From NCBI RefSeq assembly GCF_003144245.1, contig NW_020289981.1, positions 282,831-346,830 of the forward strand: a stretch of 64,000 bases of DNA, written 5' to 3'. Numbering within the stretch: position 1 is the first letter of the stretch; every line of letters begins with the position of its first letter. Shown here piece by piece: positions 21,122 through 31,429 of this stretch. This stretch comes from Jaminaea rosea. Its lineage: Eukaryota; Basidiomycota; Exobasidiomycetes; Microstromatales. The position numbers and the translations under genes were made by a program. The notes beneath the pieces are model-generated. The model had not been told where the DNA came from. It saw only the letters and a program-made list of their open reading frames with translations, and made no database searches.

Positions 21122-22302
21122 ATGGTCCGCCTTACCTCTCTCGCCTTCCTCGCTGGCTTCGTTGCCACAGCAGTCTATGCTTCCTCCTCTCCGGACCTCG
21201 CTGCCAAGAAGGAGCGCGCTATGGCCCAGCTGAGCCCCGCGGTCCAGCGCTACCTCGCTACCCTTGACGAGTCCGAGTACGAGCTCGACCTCGATGGCGC
21301 TGATGAGGATGAAGGTCAGCTGGCCGAGCGCGCCGATAGCAGTCTTCAGGACGCTGCCTCCGGTGCCTGGAAGGGCTGCAAAAATAGCGCTGTGAGGTGA
21401 GTAGGCGCATGGCCGGGTGGACTGGGTGGAGCGCGTAGCCACGCTGGGCTGCTGCTGCGGCTGTGGCGCGTTCGGTCTGAGTACCCGTTACTGCCCATTG
21501 CGGAGGCCTTCTGCTGACTGACCAAAGTCACCGCCCGTGGCAGCATATCATTCGACGATGGTAGCTACGACTACCGCCAGAATCTCCTTGATATATGGAC
21601 GGGAGGGCACCAGGTCAGCTTCATGATCAATGGCAACAACTATCGATGTGGGGTCCGTGTCAAAATACAGAACCCAAGAAACAGAAGCTATGCCGAAATT
21701 TTGGACCGCCGCTAACTATCTCTTTTGCTCCTCGTGCGCTCTCGCAGTACGATGCCGCGTCCGTTTCGGGCAATCGCAGGGCCCTCGCCGCTGGCCACCT
21801 GATCGCCTCGCACAGCTGGGGTCACTACGACTTCGGCCAGGCCGGTACTTCTCACGACATCATCGATCGCCAGATCGAGCTCCTCGAGGAGATGACGCTC
21901 AAGACTCTGGGCATCGTACCCCGCTACTTCCGCTTCCCCTACGGTTCTTTCGCCCCCGAGACGTCGCAGTACATCCGCAAGAAGTACGGCTACCGCATCA
22001 TCCAGTGGTCTGACGACTCTGGCGACTCTAGCGGCGCTCCAGCTTCTCAGTCCATCGCCATGTACAACCGCTTCAAGAAGGGAGAGCAGCACCTCGTTCT
22101 CAACCACGAGACGTATGAGAGCAGCGTCAAGCAGGTTGCTCCCGCTGCTAAGAAGGCTCTCGACAAGCTCGGCGTCAAGAGCGTCACTGCAGACAAGTGC
22201 ATTGGTGCTACTGTCTCGCCTTACAAGGTCAAGACGAACCCTCAGAAGCGCGACTCGAGCTGGACGTGCGAGGGCAAGCCCCGTCCTGGCCAGCCCAAAT
22301 AG
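21122..22302 (+). CDS. Secreted polysaccharide (chitin) deacetylase-like protein, CE4
   Basis: Removes acetyl groups from chitin or chitooligomers at the cell surface (CE4/NodB family). Exons 21122-21396, 21544-21652 (or 21658) and 21748-22302, about 312-314 residues. Signal peptide MVRLTSLAFLAGFVATAVYA. NodB motifs: 1 SFDDGSYDY, with both Asp present; 2 SHSWGH; 3 RYFRFPYGSF; 4 QWSDDSGDS; 5 LVLNHE. All key residues are present, so it should be active. The acceptor at 21543 is supported because it gives CKNSAVSISFDDG; the intron is then 147 nt, long for this window. The second donor is weak: GTCCGT at 21653 or GTCAAA at 21659 both keep phase. No GPI signal is seen; the end is Lys/Pro-rich. Confidence 0.85.
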
Positions 22303-22798
22303 GGGCGCCTAGCGTGTAGCATCTAGCTTGACGTTCGAAAGAGCGCGCTGCCGATCCTCGCTGCAGCCCTCAAGGACGATCTTCGCCCCTCGCTCCTCCG
22401 TGCTCTCTGCGCCTCCTGCTTCCCGTGCCCGGTGCTCTCAAGTGCTCCGTTCCTGCGCGTCGTGCGCTCATCGCCGCTTCCTTCCTCAAGTGATGGCGGT
22501 CCTTTCTTGATTCGTCTTCTCTCTGTCCGCTTGTTCTATTCTTCTTTAATCCAATCAATCATGTGTCCGCCACTCGTATTGCCTGCGACTCGAGTGAAGA
22601 GAGGTCGAGGGTTCGGCGGACCGGGCCCAGCTTCTCACGCTACGATGCCGGAAAGCCGGCAAGCGAGCGCCTCTCCGCACCCCACACGCGGACTGAGGCC
22701 GCTCAGATTCAAGACCCTTGCACTCAATTTAATTCAGACGCTTGGCCATCAAGCACTCTTGTCACAATCCCATACAAAGACTTCCTACTACCCTTACC
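22303..22798. other. Intergenic, deacetylase 3' / CoA-transferase 5'
   Basis: 496 bp between two plus-strand genes. Holds the deacetylase 3' UTR and the promoter and leader of the next gene. An open frame running through 22432-22992 shows no similarity and conflicts with the coding frame that follows. Confidence 0.5.
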
Positions 22799-24200
22799 AT
22801 GGCCTCGCTCCTCAAGAAAGCTTTCGGCCTAAGCGGAGTCGATGGCAATCCCTCCAACCAACCACCGCTTCACGGTCTCCGCGTAGTCGAATTCGCCGGC
22901 CTTGCTCCCGGGCCTTTGGTAGGCCTCATTCTGGCAGACTTTGGTGCAGACGTCATCCGAATCGACAAAGTGGGAGCCTCGATCAACCCTGACGGGCTTG
23001 CGAGGGGCAAGCGCTCCATCTCCGTTGACCCAAAGACGGCTGACGGACTCGAGACACTGAGGAGGTTGGTCGAAAAGGCCGACGTGGTTATTGACCCGTT
23101 TAGGCCAGGCGTGTTGGAAAGGTTGGGTTTGGGGCCGGAGGAGGCTGCAAGAAGCAATGAGAGGGTCATCTTTGCGAGATTGACAGGATTTCAGAGGCAG
23201 GGTGAGTGCGAGCTCATGGCCTTTCGAAGAGGTGACAAATTGCTGAATAGAGGTCGCCCTCGCAGGCCCGTACGCTAACATGGCCGGCCACGACATCAAC
23301 TACATTGCATTGAGCGGTCTGCTCTCGATGCTGGGTAGCTCCGGTGGTGCACCACAGCCGCCCGTCAACATCTTGGGCGACTTCGCCGGCGGCTCTCTTA
23401 TTTGCGTGCTTGGCATCCTCCTCGCCCTTGTGGAGCGCGCTCGCTCCGGCAAGGGCCAGGTAGTCGAAGCCGACATGGTCACTGGCGCACGCTACGTGTC
23501 GACCTTCTTGCTGCTTTCGAGCTATCTGGAGCATCCAGAGTGGGGAAAGATCTTGGGCGATGGCACAAATGAGACAAGGGGCAGCGGGATGCTCGATGGT
23601 GGGGCGCCGTGGTATGGGGTGTACCGCACCATGGACGACGGGTGGATGAGTGTCGGGGCTATCGAGCCGCAATTCTATGCTGAGCTGCTCAGACTCCTCA
23701 AGGAGAGCTCCAGCAGAGAGGCGGGGCTGCAGCATCCCTCGGCGAAGAAGCAGCACGACAAGAGCCTTTGGCCGTCATTACGGGAGTACTTCACCTTGGC
23801 GTTTGCCTCCAAGACTCGGGCAGAGTGGGAGAAGATCTTCCTTGGCACGGACGCATGTTGCGTGCCTGTACTTACCCGCGATGAGGCTGCGGTCAGCGGT
23901 ATCACTCCGGGGCTGTCGCGCGAGGCAATTGTTGAGGACGGCGACACGGCTGTCCCTTCGCCTGCGCCTGTGCTGACGCGTACGCCAGCAAGGGTAGCCG
24001 CTGGCAGTCCCCACGCTGCTCCCGATGCAGATGGCTACGAGCCGCTTCTGACTCCGGGCGAGCACTCTTTGGCTGTATTACGCGAGTGGCTGGGCACGTC
24101 AGACGACGAGGCGAGAAAGCTGGCGAGGGACAGGTCGGTAGGCGGCAGTGAGCTCGATGACCTGGAGCCGGAAGCGACGGCGGGCAAGGCGAAGCTGTGA
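22799..24200 (+). CDS. Class III CoA-transferase / alpha-methylacyl-CoA racemase-like enzyme
   Basis: Family III CoA-transferase fold, the group of AMACR (isomerising branched acyl-CoAs for beta-oxidation) and formyl-CoA transferases. Exons 22799-23201 and 23266-24200 (intron 64 nt), 445 residues. Visible blocks: LHGLRVVEFAGLAPGPLVGL, LADFGADVIRIDK, LARGKRSISVDPK, DVVIDPFRPGVLERLGLG, then the AMACR-like catalytic pair His in NMAGHDINYIALSG (about 142) and Asp in VVEADMVTGA (about 204). DGGAPWYGVYRTMDDGWMSV fits racemases better than formyl-CoA transferases. There is no clear peroxisomal signal at the C-terminus (GKAKL is at best a weak PTS1-like end). The exact substrate is not determinable. 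Confidence 0.9.
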
Positions 24201-24299
24201 TGCACTTTGCATGCACCGTGCTTTCGATCTGAACCATGCTACGGAGAAATGACCATTCATTTAGATGCGGGTCCTCGCACCGTCCACATTTGCACCGCC

Positions 24300-25409
24300 T
24301 CACGGTACCAGCCTCTTCTCCGTCCACTCTCCATTAGGCGAGTCTCCCTTTCTCTCAAAGAGACTCCTCTTGTCCCTCGTCAAATCCACCACATCAACCG
24401 TCAGTGGCTCAAATACAAGCAGCGCAAAGTTCTTCTCACTCTCCTCCAACGCCTTCCTCTGCTCCTCATTCTCTGCCTTGCCCGGAGGCGGCAGCTTGAG
24501 AGGCCAAGGGCTCTTCTCTTCCTCTCCTTCCTTACCGTCTTCCCCTGGGCCAGCCGAGAGAGAGCCGGACTTAGGGTGGGCAGAGCCCGGAATGGGACGG
24601 GCAAATGAAGCAAGAAGGTCAGGCGAGAGCTTCTCGTAGTGACGTTGGCGCTCTTGCGCCCAATCGAAGGTCGAAGACGAGGAGGACGAATTTGAGTGGG
24701 GTGGGGACAGGCGCTCCCCAGGGAACTCCTTGGCCAGGGGATGCGAGGCGGTAGGGAGGAGATGGTAGTATCCATTGAGACGGAGCTGCGAGTAAGGGTC
24801 AGGACAAGTGCTTGTCAGCGTCGGTCCGATGTCATCCTTTGCTTCCTTGCAGCGGGCTCACCTGAATCTGGCTACTCTCCTGCCACCAACAAATCTCTCC
24901 TCTGGCCGCCCCGGTCTCCTTGGCAGTCGCAGCCATCTCCTGAGCCTTGGGCGCTCGGATGTCGGTCGTCGTGAGGATGAGACTGTTGGAGGCCAAGAAG
25001 TTCTTGTCAAATGTTTCGATGCCAGAGGCCGTCTCCTTGGAGCGCTGTTCATTGACGAATCCTCGGTGCACGACGTAGCGCGAGTGAGGGACGGGAGGTG
25101 GGCCGGGACTGACGGTGGAGAGCACTTGGTACACTGGGAGAGATGACGGCCTCAAGGACTATTAGATCCTGGGGCATTCATTGTGCTACGCCAATCGCAC
25201 GACTCACAGACACTACTCTTCTCCCCTTCCTTGAATGCTTTGGCAATGTTCTCCTGAGCCAACGTCTTCCATCGCGGCGCGGGTGCTTGTTGCGTTGACA
25301 TGGCGGCTGCACTTGCTTTGCTCGTTGTTGTGGTGATGTGTCTTGCAATGCCTTGTACTCGATGCAGCATAGAGTTAGGAGTAGAAGCAGAAGGGTTGGT
25401 GGAGACCAT
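24300..25409 (-). CDS. Pyridoxamine 5'-phosphate oxidase-like flavoprotein, Alr4036 type
   Basis: FMN-binding split-barrel protein of the Alr4036 family; it is not proven to oxidise pyridoxamine phosphate. Exons 25409-25208, 25133-24862 and 24785-24300, 319 residues, introns 74 and 76 nt. Recognised blocks: PRWKTLAQENIAKAFKEGE, SRYVVHRGFVNE, NSLILTTTDIRAPKAQEMA, GEICWWQESSQIQLRLNGYY across the last splice, and TFDWAQERQRHYEKLSP. The end (FEPLTVDVVDL) matches the C-terminal strand of the family. The start could be ATG 25409, 25370 (MLHRVQGIARHI, which looks like a mitochondrial presequence) or 25301. The longest is given. Confidence 0.87.
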
Positions 25410-26923
25410 CGACGGATCTGAAGGGTCCAGAGAGGGCTGAGCACGGGTGGAGGAAGAAGCTGACGCAGCACCTCCCCACGACTCGTCTCAGTCCGCCTTC
25501 AGCACAAGCCACCCGTGTGACCAGCGAAGGGGCGGCTATGAGGTGGCTGTGAGGCAGCTACGAGACAGCTGCCATTCCGTAAGAACTTCAAAAGCGTTGA
25601 CGCTTGCTCACCGCATGGCTATTAGCAGAGTCTTGAGCACATGAATTGCCAGCGACTCAGGCTGACACCACGAGCTTAGGTAGCGTAGCGCCTTGACCGG
25701 CGCGCCTCCCTCAGCCACGTTCCAATCGAGACCCATGAAAACCCATGCTATCTTCGGAGCACATAGCGACGTGGTGACTTGCTAGAAGAAGCCTTCTCCG
25801 CACTCACGATAAGAAGACGCTCCTCTGGAAGATGTATATGAAATGGACGCGCCCGCATCGCGTCGGAAGATCCGGAGAAGGCGAGCCAAGCCAAGCCAGG
25901 TCCTGTATCGCCCGCCCTGGCCAGGCACCCTTGACAACCCTCTTCATTTTGCAAGTAACCGAGCCGCCTTGACAAAGACGGAGGCTATAGGGAAGCAGCA
26001 GGTGACCGAGTCTGCGGTGTGGCGCTCTGCCTGCCAACACCTCAGCCTCCTAACCAATTCGTCTTCTCTGCGTGGTCGCGTGAGCTCTCGGTACTCTCGG
26101 TCGGTGGCGGAGACTATTCATTGCTCGGCGAGAGCGCCGGCGTAGCCACTGATTTGCGAGGCGCTTCCTTCTGGGCTCAGGTGCTTCCTTTGCCTTGCGG
26201 TGCGGCTAGGCCTCGACGTACTGTAGGAAGTCTTGACGCGGGGCGCAGCGCAGCGTTGGCAGCCGCAAAGCAAAGCAAAGCCCACACATTACAAAGGTCA
26301 AGAGGGCGGTCATGCTGCTGTACAGTAGCTCGCTGCCCTCTCGCATCGAACGGCAGTCGAGTCCAGGTGCTGAAGAGAGGGATTTTAGCCTGTTCGACAC
26401 GAGGCGATACGAGCGTTCGTGGCCGGGCCTTGGACTGACTTGTGAAGTTCGAGGCTTCCTCTCATTTTGCTCCTGCCGATGCGCTAGCCGCCGCCGTCGC
26501 CGCCGTCCGCGTATCTCTCGCGCGACTCTTCGCCGTCTGGCCGCCTTAAACTTTGCCCCGCTTTCGTCTCTCGACCCGGAGCCCTGCGAGCCTATCTTCG
26601 CCCTCACTCACTCTTTCCCACCTGCCTCGCCTTGTAGCTCCTTCCTCGTCAGGCCCACTGACCTTGCGCCCCTTCTCATCGCGTCTCTTCCCCAGACGCC
26701 TGCCTCTGATTTGCTCCTGCTTCATCCTCCTGATTCATCTCCGCTTTCCTTCCCCCTGGAACCAGCTTCACTCTCGCGACGCGATATCGCAGCAACGAGG
26801 GACAAGCGACACGAGCGAGCGACAAGCTTCGTTCAATAAAGACCAGTGGCAACGCAGGCACCTGCATATCTTTTCCAACCCTCCCCCGCATCCATTCCTT
26901 GTCCTCCTCATCATCTAGCAGCA
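25410..26923. promoter_or_regulatory. Long divergent promoter region, flavoprotein / nucleoside transporter
   Basis: 1.5 kb between divergent start codons. The last 500 bp before the transporter are rich in CT, as in fungal leaders. Open frames such as 26206-26607 (-) and 26312-26839 (+) overlap each other on opposite strands and are compositionally simple. No tRNA or further gene recognised. Confidence 0.45.
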
Positions 26924-28896
26924 ATGTCTAGGGTCAACGTCGATCGAAAAGATCTTGGCGTCGTGAGTTTCTTCAGCTGCGGCAGCACACAGCTCACCGC
27001 ACGGGTAGCCGCTGAACGACCTTCGAATCTTCACTGCTGTCACAGAACGAGCTGCCTACCGTAGCTAGCCCGATGGAGCGCACGCCGTCATATCGCGGCG
27101 GCGCCGGCTCGACTTCGTCCGCTGAGAAGCCCACTCAGGAGGACGTCGAGCATGGACTTCATCACCCTGAGGGCGAGCTCGAGCAGCATCAGGCCCAGCG
27201 CGCTCAAGGCATCGACAACAGCAAGTCGTCCAACCCCCTCTACGAGAAGCTGGGTCCACTGATCCATTCCCGCTTCGCCGTCTACTTCCGAGACTTGGTC
27301 CTCGTCCTCTTCTTGATCGCTTGGTTTGTCGTTACCCTCATCAACGACGACCCCAAGGTGGCTCATCGCCGCATTCCGATCGGCATCATCTCGATGTGCG
27401 CTGTCCTCCTCATCCTCTTCCACAACTCGCGCTACCTGCCGCAGCGACCCATCGTCCGTGTTATCTCCACCGTATGGGGCACCGGCGTCAACAAGCCGTG
27501 GTCGATGCTTCCTTCGCGCGGAAAGCTCGCCGTTGGTTGGCTTGCTCTCCTGGCTCTCATCTTTGGTACCACGTACGGCCTGCCAGAGAACGAGGCTTCC
27601 AACCGCGGCAACCGTACCATCTCCCTCGTTGGCTTTGGCCTCATCTACGGCGGCCTCTTTGCCTTCAGCAAGAACCACAAGGCCGTCAAGGCAAGGACAA
27701 CGATTCTGGGCATTGGCTTCCAATTCATTATAGCCCTTCTCGTCTTCCGCACCGACGCATTTTTCAGCCTCTTCAGGTGGCTCGCCATTGCCGCTGCTGA
27801 CCTCCTCGTCCAAGCTCAGGCCCCTGAGGGCAACTACAGCATTGGCGGCGGTGCGGAGTTCTTCTGGAGCACTACTTTCGTCAACGAGAACCACTTCTTC
27901 TTCGTCAACGTCCTTTCGTCGATCATCTTCTTCGTCGCCCTCTGCATTGCTCTCTTCTACACGGGCGCCCTGCAGTACTGCATCAAGAAGGCGGCTTGGG
28001 TCTTCTTTTACTCCTTTGGCATCTCCGGTGGCGAGGCTGTCGTCGCGGTTGCATCACCCTTCATCGGTCAAGGCGAGAACTGCGTACTCGTGCGACCCTT
28101 CGTCCCCACCTTTACCAAGTCCGAATTCCACCAGGTTCTCACGAGTGGGTTCGCCACCATTGCCGGATCCGTCTTTTCGGCCTACGTCTTGCTGGGTGTC
28201 AACGGCAAAGACCTGATCACCTCGAGTGTCATGTCGATCCCGGCAAGTATCGCCGCCTCCAAGATTGTCTACCCCGAGACCGAGGACAGCGACACGGCCG
28301 GCCGTGTTGTCATCAACCGCGAGGAGTCAGAGGAGGACCGCGCCGAGAGCTTCTTCGAGGCGCTGTCTAACGGAGCTTCCTTTGGTCTCAAGATTGCCCT
28401 CCTCATCTTCTGCAATGTCCTCGTCCTCGTTTCTCTTGTCACGACGATCAACGGCATCCTTGCCTACATCGGCAACTCGCTCTACATCACGGACTCCAAC
28501 GGGCCCCTGACTCTGCAGCTCATCTTTGGCTACGTCCTCTGGCCTCTGACCTTCATGCTCGGCGTACCCCGTGGAGATGTACTTCAGGTATCAAAGCTCA
28601 TCGCCATCAAGATCATCGCTAATGAGTTTGTCGGCTACAACACGCTGCAGAACACCGTCATGAAGGGCCCGAACCCTCTGAGCCCGCGAGGCTACCTGAT
28701 CACCACGTACGCCCTCTGTGGTTTCGCCAACATTGCCTCGATGTCCATCAACATTGGTGTGCTCAGCGCTATGGCTCCCAAGCGCAAGTCGGACATTGTG
28801 CGACTGACGCCGTCGGCCCTCGTCACCGGTGCTCTGGTCACTTTGTCGAGCGCGGCCGTGGCTGGTATTGTGGCCGACCCGGGTCTCTTGCAGTAA
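26924..28896 (+). CDS. CNT-family concentrative nucleoside transporter
   Basis: Plasma-membrane cation/nucleoside symporter (SLC28/NupC family). Exons 26924-26962 and 27046-28896 (intron 83 nt), 629 residues. After a hydrophilic N-terminus of about 75 residues there are many membrane spans. Family signatures: SFGISGGEAVVAVASPFIGQ followed by GENCVLVRPFVPTFTKSE, TSGFATIAGSVFSAYVLLGV, SVMSIPASIAASKIVYPETE, and FVGYNTLQNTVMKG near the end. A purely unspliced start at 27073 (MERTPSYRGG) is possible; the spliced form adds 22 residues and uses a good GTGAGT donor and a CACAG acceptor in phase 0. Confidence 0.92.
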
Positions 28897-29234
28897 GCAT
28901 AGCGAGTGGGTTGGGCGCATGGAAAATCTTCACGTATCGCGTCACATCGCATCGCATCGACTGCTCAACCTGCTTTTGCTTTCCACCTCTCATTCGGTTT
29001 CTTTGCAATGTCACGAGTCTTGTATCCGTACCCGCGAGAACAGCGTGGAGACGATGCGGTGCGTGTGTTGAGCAGGGCCAAGGTGTGTTTGATTAGAGCT
29101 GGCAGAGGAAGCAGGGGAGGGTACAAAGGGGAAGAGGGCAATTTTTGCAACCGCGTCGTGACTTTGATGTCCAGCTGTAGGCGACGGCTCGCTGGTGCGA
29201 TCAAGGCAGCTCGCGCCCGGTCGACGTCGTCTGC
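28897..29234. other. Short convergent spacer
   Basis: 338 bp between the convergent 3' ends of the nucleoside transporter (+) and the CYSTM-like gene (-). It should hold both 3' UTRs. No other signal seen. Confidence 0.5.
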
Positions 29235-29883
29235 TTAGAAGATGCAGTCGAGACACTCGGCACACGCAATGTCCTCGAGACAGCAGCAAGCTGTGCGAGG
29301 GCGAGGGCAAAGAAGACGGGTCAGTTCGAGCAGCGATTCGCCCGGATTTCTCGATGGAGCTGCTCACCAAGAGCTCCAACACAGCAGGCGCAGCATGGTC
29401 CGCAGCATCCATGCCTACGAACGCGCGGGTGGAGAGGAGGTTGGCAGGGTCAGCTAAGGCTTCTCCTTGCATCGTGTCCTAGTCGTCTCCTACCCACTTG
29501 TCCTTGACCTTCTGCTGTCGTTGCTCAAGTTGGCTCATGTTCTCTGTAGACGCGGGCGGGATGGCAAGGGGAAGGGGTTTGAGCATTGGCCAACCGCGTC
29601 GCTTCCTGCTTGGGCACACTCACGCTGAGGGTACTGCTGCGGGTAGCCCTGTTGAGGATAGCCGCCCTGAGGAGGTCCACCATACCCTCCTCCTCCGTAT
29701 CCAGGCTGAGGAGGGCCGCCGTATCCCTGCTGTGGAGGCGGCGGGTACTGCGGGCGGGCGAGCCAGCCGGAGACAAGGTGAGCTCTCTGCTGTATCAATG
29801 CATCAAAGTGCCTCCTCTGCGACGCTCACGTATGCACCCTGCTGCTGCTGCGGCGGGCCGCCATAATATCCTTGAGCTGCCAT
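29235..29883 (-). CDS. Small Gln/Gly/Pro-rich CYSTM-like cysteine-rich protein, five exons
   Basis: Exons 29883-29830, 29747-29624, 29543-29498, 29414-29368 and 29290-29235, 108 residues. The first 60 residues are YGGPPQ/YPQQ repeats; a charged linker (EQRQQKVKDK) follows; the C-terminus is a run of cysteines, GCCGPCCACCVGALACCC and then LEDIACAECLDCIF. This layout, a YPQQ-rich head and a Cys-rich hydrophobic tail, is that of CYSTM-type membrane-tethered proteins, linked to stress and metal tolerance in yeast and plants; the function here is inferred from layout only. All five exons keep phase, every donor is GTGAGC/GTGAGT or GTGGGT, every acceptor is AG. Three exons are 46-56 nt, so no single frame shows the whole protein. 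Confidence 0.8.
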
Positions 29884-31429
29884 TACGTTGACTTGAGAGT
29901 GTGATGAATCGAATAAAGCTCGAGGGTGCTTGAGACTCGAAGTTCAATGGTACGGAGGAGAGGTCAAGAAGCGAAAGAGGTGAGGCACAGCCGCGGGTCA
30001 GGATCAGCCGTGCTTAAAGGCTGTGCTCCAAATTGGCTCGTGGCTCGTGGACTACCCTTGGATGGGGTAGGCGTTGCTTTTGCGCTGCGTTGCTGCGTCG
30101 TGAATGAATCGATTCGTCCGTCTGTGGCTCGTGTCATGTCCGTGCTCTGCTACTACTCTAGTCGAGGTGCTGCTGCTGCCGGCGGGCGATGCGGCAACGA
30201 GCGGCAAGGCAAGCAAGGCAGAACAGCAGCGCCTGCCCCTCGAAGCGCTGTGTCGCAACTGGCGCTGGACTGACGTCGCTGCGCGCTAGGCAGCAGCTTC
30301 TCACTTCTGCCGGCCGGCCGGGCGAGGAGGGCGAGGGCGAAACGTCAAGCATCGCAGCCAGACGTCAGTGAGATGACTGAGATCGAGCTGTTGGTCAGCC
30401 CGAAGGATTGGCATCATCGTTAGCCAGAGCATATCGACATTATGCCTTACAAGCTCGTCGCTGCGTCGACGAGACTAAGCGTGAGGACGAGGACGCTGCG
30501 TCAAGATTGACCCTTTCTCCGCTCACAGCCTGCCACAAGCCTCAGTCTTAGCATTCTGCTCGCGGAACGAGCTTACCACAAGGCGATGTCTTGAGAATGT
30601 CTCAACGAGCTTCTTGCCCAGCCCCAAAGTAGCCACGCTTGACCTTTTCTTTCCTGACAAAGTTGTGCTGGTTTGCGCCGTCCTTCTTCGGGCTTTGGCC
30701 GCTCTGACCGGCCTCATCTCGTCTGCCTCTCGGTCGGCCTTCGACTCGCCACGTCGATTCCCCGCGGTCTTCTCCACACTTGCGAGGAGGGGGCCAGACG
30801 AGACCCAAGGGAGCCCAAGCCAAGGAAGGCGGGCAGAGAGGGCCAAGGGCCGAGTCTACCTTTCTTCCTCCTCCCACACCGCACACCACTTTGCAATCAA
30901 ACTTGTAAGTGCTCTTCGCTCTTTGTCGCCCGCACACGGCAGCCAGCCTCAGGAATACCCCCATTGACTTGCAGGACTTGCGCGTAGCTCACCGCTCTAC
31001 GCCTACCTCCCCTCTTCCCTTGCTCCCCGCACTTTCGAATGCTCCCTGCTGTTTGTTGGCGTCGACTTCCTGCCTCGGCCCGCTCCTTTACTGCATTCTC
31101 CCCCACTATGGCACCCGGCAACTCATCTCCCTCAACATCATCGTCGTCGTCATCATCCTCGACGACGGTGCGACCCTCGTCATCTTCGTCGTTCACACCT
31201 TCTTCTCGACCACCGGTATCCGACCTCTCCTTCGGCCCTCAAACGCACCCGCGCCCGACTGCATCGACGCCGACGCTGCCATCGGCTTCCGGCCTGCCTG
31301 CCATTCGACGTGTAGAACAAATAGTGCGTGCGCGCCACGATTGCATCGCTTCTCGTCGATCATTCGCTCACCATCATCATTACCCTTCCACATTCGCAGG
31401 GTCGCCACATCCACACATCTCCCGCCACG
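29884..31429. promoter_or_regulatory. Divergent region, CYSTM-like gene / aminotransferase, with leader introns
   Basis: 1.5 kb between two divergent genes. A probable leader intron lies at 30905-30974 (GTAAGT donor, TTGAC branch, GCAG acceptor). An open frame from ATG 31039 could form a 5' coding exon for the aminotransferase (splice 31323/31400); see the separate entry. No other gene recognised. Confidence 0.45.
31039..31429 (+). other. Possible alternative first coding exon of the aminotransferase
   Basis: ATG 31039 opens MLPAVCWRRLPASARSFTAF, a basic, hydroxylated stretch like a mitochondrial presequence, followed by Ser/Pro-rich sequence to 31323. A GTGCGT donor at 31324 and a CGCAG acceptor ending 31399 (76-nt intron) join it in phase 0 to GRHIHTSPATMSNPQEF, the aminotransferase frame. 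The Ser-rich part is not conserved-looking. It would add 130 residues. Supported by phase and splice sites only. Confidence 0.4.

Noticed and set aside
27088-27894. 268-residue open frame antisense to the nucleoside transporter
   Set aside because: Shadow frame; acidic composition mirrors the hydrophobic codons of the sense strand.
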